A stretch of 45,596 nt of DNA, from contig DHEF01000006.1 of the NCBI GenBank assembly GCA_002399735.1, positions 1-45,596 on the forward strand, in the 5' to 3' direction. The notes below the pieces were generated by a model. The model was not told the origin of the DNA and ran no database searches. It saw only the letters and a program-made list of their open reading frames with translations. The DNA comes from Chitinophagaceae bacterium UBA4857 (GTDB taxonomy: Bacteria; Bacteroidota; Bacteroidia; Chitinophagales; Chitinophagaceae). The position numbers and the translations under genes were made by a program. Numbering within the stretch: position 1 is the stretch's first letter; each line of letters begins with the position of its first letter. Below are positions 39,894 to 45,596 of this stretch, in pieces.

Positions 39894-41825
39894 ATGAACA
39901 TAAAATTATTACTGGCCGCTGTTTTATTAACCACCTGTTTAGCTACACAAGCACAAACCTTATTTACCTATGGCAAATACACGGCTACGGTTCCTGAGTT
40001 TTTAAAAGCATTTGAAAAAAACAATGCCGTTACTGGCAATAAAGCCAACGCAAAAAAAGAATACCTGGACTTATACATCAACTCACGTTTAAAAATAAGA
40101 CAGGCTTACGACCGTGGTTACGATACTACCCCGGCTTTACTTACCGAAATAAGCAACCTGCGCAGCCAGGTGATTGATAATTACCTGACCGACCAGAATG
40201 TAATAGATAAACTGAGCAACGAAGCTTTTGTCCGTAGCCAGAAAGATATTCATGCCGCACATATTTTTATTGCGTTTAGTAATACCAACGGTACACTTGA
40301 TACTACACAAGCATATAAAAAATTACAGGAAGTATTAACCCAATTAAAAACGCAGGACTTTGGTAACGTGGCAGCAAAATATTCTGATGACCCGACTGCT
40401 AAAACCAATAAAGGCGACCTTGGTTTTATTACGGTATTTACCTTACCGTACAATCTGGAAAATTTATTATACAACACCGCTGCCGGAAAATATTCACCGG
40501 TATATACATCGGCGGCCGGTTACCATATTGTAAAAAATGTGGCGGAGCGTAAAGCATTAGGTGTAGTAAAAGCACAGCAAATTTTATTGGCTTTTCCGCC
40601 CGATGCCACCACTGCCGATAAAAATGCGATAGCCAAAACTGCCGACTCCTTATACAATGCTATACGCAAAGGCAGCGATTTTTTAAGCTTACTGCAAACT
40701 TTTAGTAACGATTATGTAAGCGCCAGTGCAGGCGGCACCATGCCAGATATTGGTGTAGGTCGTTACCACCCCATTTTTGAAGATGTTCTTTTTTCGCTGA
40801 AAAAAGATGGTGATGTAAGTAAACCTTTTTTAACCGAACATGGTTGGCATATTGTTAAACGTGTTGGTGCAAAGCCAATAATTACGTCGGCTGATAATAA
40901 AGAAAATGCAGATGCACTAAGACAAAAAGTATTGTACGATGACCGTTGGAAAACATCCCGCAATCATATTTATACAGCCGTAGAAAAAAGTGGCAAGTAT
41001 AAAAAGAATAATTACAACACCACCGCATTATGGAACTACAGCGACAGTGCTTTGTATTTAAAACCTGCCGGTGTTTCCAATTGGGATATAAATTCCAATA
41101 CCGTATTGTTTAGTATTGACAATAACAACTTTACTGCCGACGACTGGATTAACTATGCCCAAGCATACCGCAGTTTAGCATCGCAGGGAGCAACTGCTTA
41201 CAGCAATATATTACAGGAGTACACCAAACAAAGTATGTATAATTATTACCGTGACCACCTGGAAGATTTTAATCCTGAGTTTAAAGCGCAGATGGATGAG
41301 TTTACCGAGGGGAATATGTTTTTTGAAATTATGCAGCAGGAGGTTTGGAATAAATCGCAGAACGATACGGCACAATTACTTGCCTTATACAACAGCAACC
41401 CTGCAAAATATAACTGGAACAAAAGTGCTGATGCCGTTGTATTTTTTTGTAACGATGCTGCCACTGCAAAAACATTACATGCACAAATAAAAAGCAATCC
41501 TGCTAAATGGAAAACGTATGTAAGTGCGGTAAATGAAAAAGTAGTTGCCGACTCGGCCCGTTATGAACTAGACCAGATTCCGGGTTTTAAAAATGGGGCA
41601 ACCGCTAAAACTATATCACCATTAAATACTAACACGCAGGACAATGCCACCACTTTTAGTTATGTGTTTAAAGTGTATAACACCCCTACACCAAGAACGT
41701 ATAACGAAGCAAAAGGGCTTGTAATAAGCGATTACCAAAACCAATTGGAAGCAGCCTGGTTAAAAGACTTAAAACAAAGCTATCCGGTAACGATTAATGA
41801 GGCTGAATGGAATAAGATAAAGTGA
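39894..41825 (+). CDS. Periplasmic peptidyl-prolyl isomerase (parvulin/SurA-PpiD type)
   Basis: 643 residues with a signal peptide (MNIKLLLAAVLLTTCLATQA) and two parvulin domains, about 115-215 (DIHAAHIFIAF ... FGNVAAKYSDDPTAKTNKGD) and about 225-325 (VVKAQQILLAF ... GRYHPIFEDVLFSLKKDGDV with GWHIVKRV). The N-terminal half of each has the conserved QILLAFPP/HIFIAFSN strand and the LGFITVF/MPDIGVG loop. The C-terminal 300 residues are chaperone-like without a recognised domain. It catalyses prolyl cis-trans isomerisation and assists outer-membrane proteins. It is 42 nt after the thioredoxin-fold gene. Confidence 0.9.
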   Translation: MNIKLLLAAVLLTTCLATQAQTLFTYGKYTATVPEFLKAFEKNNAVTGNKANAKKEYLDLYINSRLKIRQAYDRGYDTTPALLTEISNLRSQVIDNYLTDQNVIDKLSNEAFVRSQKDIHAAHIFIAFSNTNGTLDTTQAYKKLQEVLTQLKTQDFGNVAAKYSDDPTAKTNKGDLGFITVFTLPYNLENLLYNTAAGKYSPVYTSAAGYHIVKNVAERKALGVVKAQQILLAFPPDATTADKNAIAKTADSLYNAIRKGSDFLSLLQTFSNDYVSASAGGTMPDIGVGRYHPIFEDVLFSLKKDGDVSKPFLTEHGWHIVKRVGAKPIITSADNKENADALRQKVLYDDRWKTSRNHIYTAVEKSGKYKKNNYNTTALWNYSDSALYLKPAGVSNWDINSNTVLFSIDNNNFTADDWINYAQAYRSLASQGATAYSNILQEYTKQSMYNYYRDHLEDFNPEFKAQMDEFTEGNMFFEIMQQEVWNKSQNDTAQLLALYNSNPAKYNWNKSADAVVFFCNDAATAKTLHAQIKSNPAKWKTYVSAVNEKVVADSARYELDQIPGFKNGATAKTISPLNTNTQDNATTFSYVFKVYNTPTPRTYNEAKGLVISDYQNQLEAAWLKDLKQSYPVTINEAEWNKIK

Positions 41826-41870
41826 TGTGATGATGGGACGTCTTTAGCCATGCAACTATAATATACTTAA

Positions 41871-41903
41871 AAATACACCTTGTTTACAGGGTGTATTTTT
41901 TTA
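41871..41903 (+). terminator. Terminator of the thioredoxin/parvulin unit
   Basis: AAATACACCTTG, loop TTTA, then CAGGGTGTATTT form a stem with one mismatch, followed by TTTT. The T-tract runs straight into repeat copy k. Confidence 0.8.
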
Positions 41904-41975
41904 TTACTAACTGAGTAACACGGATGAGCTGACGTTGCGACGCTCCGTTCAGGGTTCTGTTCGCTGATGAGCTGT
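41900..41975 (+). repeat. Dispersed intergenic element, copy k (type I, degraded head)
   Basis: GACGTTGCGACGCTCCGTTC, AGGGTTCTGTTCGCTGATGA matches copies e and f closely, while the head (TTATTACTAACTGAGTAACA) is degraded. It directly follows the terminator in the convergent gap. Confidence 0.7.
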
Positions 41976-42032
41976 TAAAAATCACAACATATTCACGCTC
42001 CTGCTCAATAGCATTACAAAAGACCAAAGGCT

Positions 42033-42112
42033 GCCCCGCTTAGGCGCAAATCCTTTGTTGGCAGCATGGGTTTTGTGATGCAGGATCAGCAAAGATTGCA
42101 GACGGGCGGGGA
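42033..42112 (+). repeat. CCCCGC...GCGGGG hairpin element, copy 2
   Basis: GCCCCGCTTAGGCGCAAATC, CTTTG, a variable loop with GGCAGCATGGGTTTTGTGAT, then CAAAGATT and GCAGACGGGCGGGGA. GCCCCGC pairs with GCGGGG and AATCCTTTG with CAAAGATT (one bulge). Same plan as 25435-25503 and also between convergent genes (the parvulin gene ends at 41825, metF at 42224). The AT-rich tail word array follows at 42150-42190. Confidence 0.55.
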
Positions 42113-42223
42113 ACTGCAGCTGATAGTAGTACTATGGCTGAGAGCCCCTAATTAGATAATGAGGTAATTAGATAGTTTGAAAATGAAATACACAATGCTT
42201 TTGGCTTTATACTTTTAGCTTTT

Positions 42224-43174
42224 CTATAAATTCTTCACTACATCTACCACCATATTGGGGCGACCTAATGTATAGTAGTGTAACACGGGTACACCGTTGG
42301 CTTTTAAATCTTTTGATTGGGCCAGTAACCACTCGGTGCCTACTTTTTCTACATCGGCATCGTTGGTACATTTAAGTATCTCGTTAGACAGTTCGTTGGG
42401 TAAATCTATATGAAAAGTTTTGGGCAATACCGTTAACTGCTTTTTGGTATAAATAGGTTTTAATCCGGGAATGATGGGCACGGTAATACCATTGTCGCGG
42501 CAGGCTTTTACAAATGCGTAATACTTGGCATTGTCAAAAAACATTTGGGTTATAATGTAATCAGCACCACTATCTATCTTTTGTTTTAAGTAGTACATAT
42601 CGCTGTTAAGGTTGGGCGCCTCAAAATGTTTTTCGGGGTAACCGGCAACACCTATACAGAAGTCGGTTTTTTGGGTACCTTTTAAATCGTCTTCCAGGTA
42701 AACACCTTTGTTTAAATCAACCACCTGTCTTAATAAATCGCTGGCATAATGATGACCGCCGGGCTCGGGTACAAATGATGTTTCGCTTTTGGCTGCATCG
42801 CCACGTAATACCAACACATTATCTATACCCAGGTAACGCAGGTTTATTAAAGCGTCTTCGGTTTCGTTAATATCAAAACCGCCACATATTAAATGGGGTA
42901 CGGTATCTACGTTATACTTGTTCATGATGGCGGCACAAATACTTTCGGTACCGGGACGTTTGCGTACAATTACTTTAGCAAAACTGCCATCTGGATTTTT
43001 TTTAAATACGTGTTCGCTGCGGTGATAGGTAACATTGATAAACGAAGGGTTAAACTCCATTAACGGATCCAGATGATTATACAAGGCATCGATGCCTTTA
43101 CCTTTTAAGGGTGGTAATACTTCAAATGAAACTAATGTATCTTTTGCGTTGTTAATGTGATCAATAACCTTCAT
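42224..43174 (-). CDS. metF: Methylenetetrahydrofolate reductase
   Basis: FAD enzyme reducing 5,10-methylene-THF to 5-methyl-THF, the methyl donor for methionine synthase. A TIM barrel of 316 residues with the family strands: VSFEVLPPLKGKGID near the N-terminus (catalytic Glu region), NVTYHRSEHVF, LVLRGDAAKSETSFVPEPGG (FAD/folate loop) and TQMFFDNAKYYAFV. The C-terminus ends with GVPVLHYYTLGRPNMVVDVV, a conserved feature of the bacterial form. It has its own consensus promoter. The 5' leader is only about 30-35 nt, too short for a riboswitch. Confidence 0.95.
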   Translation of the reverse strand: MKVIDHINNAKDTLVSFEVLPPLKGKGIDALYNHLDPLMEFNPSFINVTYHRSEHVFKKNPDGSFAKVIVRKRPGTESICAAIMNKYNVDTVPHLICGGFDINETEDALINLRYLGIDNVLVLRGDAAKSETSFVPEPGGHHYASDLLRQVVDLNKGVYLEDDLKGTQKTDFCIGVAGYPEKHFEAPNLNSDMYYLKQKIDSGADYIITQMFFDNAKYYAFVKACRDNGITVPIIPGLKPIYTKKQLTVLPKTFHIDLPNELSNEILKCTNDADVEKVGTEWLLAQSKDLKANGVPVLHYYTLGRPNMVVDVVKNL

Positions 43175-43211
43175 GATGTGCCTTGTTTGCCGCTTTAATT
43201 GTAATAGCCGA

Positions 43212-43242
43212 CAAATCTACTATACAAAAGGCGATAAACAAA
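43212..43242 (-). promoter_or_regulatory. Promoter of metF
   Basis: On the minus strand TTTG (43242-43239), a 19-nt spacer, TAGATTTG (43219-43212): an exact consensus promoter, its -7 box ending 37 nt before the metF ATG. It separates metF from bshA upstream as an independent unit. Confidence 0.75.
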
Positions 43243-43283
43243 GCCTTAAGCCATCAATATTGCTATATACTCACTGGTGTTAG

Positions 43284-44429
43284 TTACGCTTGCTGCTCGC
43301 AGGCATACTGTTTGCAAAAGCGTTTGTACAATATTTCGTATTGGGGAATGATGTTTTTAATATCAAACTTCTGAGCCTGTACTACGGCATTGTCTCTGAA
43401 TTTTTGTAGCGTGGCATCATCCTGTAAAATATGTATGGCCTGGCTGCTCATACTTTGTACATCGCCTACATTAGACATAAAGCCTGTTTCTCCGTGAATA
43501 TTTATTTCACCCAATCCGCCTGCATTGGTAGATACAACAGGTACACCGGCAGCCATGGCTTCTAAAGCAGCGAGACCAAAACTTTCATAATCGGATGTAA
43601 GTAAGAAAAGATCTGCAATGGCCAGTATGTCTTCCATTTGGTCTTGCTTGCCTACAAAACGTATATCCTCAGTAAGGTTAAGGTTACGGCTAAGCTCTTC
43701 CGCCATTTGCCTTTCCGGGCCGTCACCTACAAATAATAACTTAGCCGGCATTTCGGCACGTACCTCGCTAAAAATTTTTACCACATCCTGTACTCTTTTT
43801 ACTTTTCTGAAGTTAGAGGCGTGTAGCAAAATACGTTCGCCATTAGGCGATATTACTTTTTTAAATGCATCAATAGGTTTGCGGCGGAAACGTTCTACAT
43901 CAACAAAGTTGTAAATAACTTCTATGTTTTTTTCGATGGGGAAGTTTTGGTAAGTTTCGTCACGCAGGTTTTGCGATACTGCGGTTATTACATCGCTTTG
44001 GTTAATAGAGAAAGCTACAACAGGCGCATAGGTTTTGTCTTTACCCACCAGTGTAATATCGGTACCATGTAAAGTAGTTATAACTGGTATAGTGCGGCCT
44101 TCCTGCTCTAATATTTTTTTAGCCATATATGCTGCCGAAGCATGTGGTATGGCGTAGTGTACGTGTAAAAGATCCAGATCGTGGTTTTTAATCGTATCTA
44201 CCATGGCACTGGCAAGAGCTGTTTCGTAAGGCGGATAATCGAACAACGGATATTTAGGTACCTGTACCTCGTGGTAGTAAATATTGGGAATAAAGCCACT
44301 TAACCTTACCGGTTGCTGGTAGGTAATAAAATGTACCTGATGGCCACCCTGTGCAAGTGCTTTACCCAACTCGGTTGCTAACACGCCGCTACCGCCAAAA
44401 GTAGGATAGCATACAATACCTATTTTCAT
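43284..44429 (-). CDS. bshA: Bacillithiol biosynthesis glycosyltransferase BshA
   Basis: GT4 glycosyltransferase forming GlcNAc-malate from UDP-GlcNAc and L-malate, the first step of bacillithiol synthesis. Recognised by MKIGIVCYPTFGGSGVLATE (1-20), the malate/GlcNAc-binding region HVHYAIPHASAAYMAK, and the GT4 donor motif SDYESFGLAALEAMAAGVPV with VSTNAGGLGEI. 381 residues is normal. The start is the ATG at 44427-44429. The final residues (CKQYACEQQA) hold two cysteines not typical of the family. Divergent from the HPP gene. Confidence 0.95.
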   Translation of the reverse strand: MKIGIVCYPTFGGSGVLATELGKALAQGGHQVHFITYQQPVRLSGFIPNIYYHEVQVPKYPLFDYPPYETALASAMVDTIKNHDLDLLHVHYAIPHASAAYMAKKILEQEGRTIPVITTLHGTDITLVGKDKTYAPVVAFSINQSDVITAVSQNLRDETYQNFPIEKNIEVIYNFVDVERFRRKPIDAFKKVISPNGERILLHASNFRKVKRVQDVVKIFSEVRAEMPAKLLFVGDGPERQMAEELSRNLNLTEDIRFVGKQDQMEDILAIADLFLLTSDYESFGLAALEAMAAGVPVVSTNAGGLGEINIHGETGFMSNVGDVQSMSSQAIHILQDDATLQKFRDNAVVQAQKFDIKNIIPQYEILYKRFCKQYACEQQA

Positions 44430-44598
44430 GAATGTTGTTTTGTTGTTTTACAGCTTTTGGGCTGCCAGTTGTTTTAACCGTACTAACGTTGTGGTGCAAA
44501 GTTGCAATTAAAAAACGTTTTTATGGTAACAGATTTATAACCGGAAGGTTTACTTTTAACATCAATTTTAATTTTTAGCTTATTTAGCAGGCCCAAAC

Positions 44599-45195
44599 AT
44601 GGTTAGAAAAAAGATAAAGCGAAACTTAAGAATCTCCCGTTACATTATTTACAAAGAAACACTGGTAGATTACCGGGAGCATTTTTGGTCGTTTTTGGGT
44701 GCGTTTATGGGTATTGGCATCATTGCTTTTTTACAATCGCATTACTTAACCCGCGATGAGAATATTTTTTTAATAGGCTCATTTGGTGCTACCTGCGTTT
44801 TAATTTACGGCGCCATACAAAGTCCGCTGGCACAGCCACGTAACCTGGTAGGTGGACATTTAATTTCGGCATTTGTGGGTGTAACGGTGTATAAACTAAT
44901 GCCCGATATTATTTGGCTTACGGCACCGCTGGCCGTTGCCTTATCCATCGTAAGCATGCAAATAACCAAAACCCTGCATCCGCCGGGTGGTGCTACGGCA
45001 CTGATTGCCGTAATTGGCAGTCCTACCATTAAAAGTTTGGGTTATGGCTATATATGGTCGCCGGTGCTTACCGGAGTGCTAATTTTATTGGCGGTGGCAT
45101 TGGTGTTTAACAACATTACCAAACACCGAAAATACCCCACTAACAGTAGGTTTACCAGGTTTTTTAAAAAACAGCTGCGAAAATTAGACAATTAG
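44599..45195 (+). CDS. HPP-family integral membrane protein
   Basis: 198 residues with four membrane segments and the family core GSFGATCVLIYGAIQSPLAQPRNLVGGHLISA and LHPPGGATALIAVIGSP, the HPP motif being the conserved HPPGGA. HPP proteins include a chloroplast nitrite transporter homologue; the bacterial substrate is not known. It is the last gene of the window; beyond it only repeat sequence is seen. Confidence 0.9.
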   Translation: MVRKKIKRNLRISRYIIYKETLVDYREHFWSFLGAFMGIGIIAFLQSHYLTRDENIFLIGSFGATCVLIYGAIQSPLAQPRNLVGGHLISAFVGVTVYKLMPDIIWLTAPLAVALSIVSMQITKTLHPPGGATALIAVIGSPTIKSLGYGYIWSPVLTGVLILLAVALVFNNITKHRKYPTNSRFTRFFKKQLRKLDN

Positions 45196-45246
45196 ATGAT
45201 TTGGAAATGGCTCTCCTTATTTAACCAGCACTACAATTTAGCTTAG

Positions 45247-45437
45247 TATTATTTTGTTGGTCAACTGTAGTTCCCTGATTGAAGCCCCCAAGGGGGGGTA
45301 AGCAGAGTCTGTTACTGTATAAATACTATTTTATAAGCTATTATCATAGTCCCTTGCAGTTTATCCTGAGCTTGTAGAAGGGTTATGTTCGTCGTTCTGT
45401 TCGTTGATTGGCATCGTGTTATGCTACAGCCGTTTTA
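45247..45437 (+). repeat. Dispersed intergenic element, copy l, split by inserted sequence, in the 45196-45596 gap
   Basis: The head TTATTTTGTTGGTCAACTGT and AGTTCCCTGATTGAAG are followed by about 95 nt of other sequence starting with the CCCCC-AA-GGGGG hairpin (45285-45296). The body then resumes with GTTATGTTCGTCGTTCTGTT and GGCATCGTGTTATGCTACAG, close to the end of copy a. The last bases of the window (45541-45596) begin another copy (GCTGAATAGAATTACAACAG). No gene seen. Confidence 0.6.
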
Positions 45438-45596
45438 CTTTAACCGCTAAAAGCTATAGAATATGAATGCGAAACTACAAGTTTCGCATAGCAACGTTTC
45501 CTTCTTCCTGACTTCCCGTCTTTCGGACTTTCGGACTTTCTTCTGCTGAATAGAATTACAACAGTACAAGAGTGAGTATTAAATTCATTTCCACTG

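Noticed and set aside
43175..43283. SAM or other riboswitch in front of metF
   Set aside because: The exact promoter at 43212-43242 leaves only about 30-35 nt of leader, with no room or motif for a riboswitch.

Overview
This window looks like ordinary chromosome of a Bacteroidota bacterium, most likely a Chitinophagaceae-like member of the Sphingobacteriia/Chitinophagia side. The evidence is AT-rich DNA, promoters of the Bacteroidota form TTTG-N18-20-TAnnTTTG, a PorP/SprF type IX secretion protein, a lipoprotein-type Omp85 (TamL) beside TamB, bacillithiol synthesis (BshA), SusC/RagA plug signatures, CHU_C-type C-termini and DUF4920. No phage, plasmid, CRISPR array, transposase, rRNA or tRNA was recognised.

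Layout. 50-2685: mreB-mreC-mreD cell-shape genes on the minus strand. 3005-4114: tryptophan 2,3-dioxygenase. 4560-6522: ffh, then rpsP with its own promoter. 6566-8888: a minus-strand membrane and esterase cluster. 9222-10458: asd preceded by what looks like a ribosome-mediated attenuator with its own leader peptide. 10505-12717: a BlaI repressor and M56 metallopeptidase pair. 12756-15649: a lamin-tail/CHU_C secreted protein and a coiled-coil protein. 15745-17812: an LRR protein and PorP. 18215-21247: a LiaF-like / DUF4288 / LytS / LytR operon. 21400-25281: adenine deaminase and three small genes. 25552-28857: a PurF-family enzyme and FabH. 29355-36970: tamB-tamL. 37184-41825: a 51-aa small ORF, a secreted protein, a DUF4369/thioredoxin protein and a periplasmic parvulin. 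42224-45195: metF, bshA and an HPP-family membrane protein.

The most interesting signal is upstream of asd (10297-10458). A near-consensus promoter drives a 15-codon ORF, MITMMHTTKRIKKRS, made almost wholly of Met, Thr, Ile and Lys (the aspartate-family end products) plus basic residues. It is followed by an 11-bp antiterminator/terminator pair in mutually exclusive register, with a perfect-arm terminator and a run of eight U. This is the logic of classical amino-acid attenuation, in a phylum where SD-independent initiation is the rule.

The second theme is a dispersed composite intergenic repeat. About a dozen full or partial copies (lettered a to l below) sit in nearly every long gap. The head reads roughly TTTTTTGTTACCGGCTGTAG, there are two alternative bodies, one of which has a covarying hairpin, and several copies end in an AT-rich octamer array. 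A separate CCCCG...CGGGG hairpin element occurs at two convergent gene ends.
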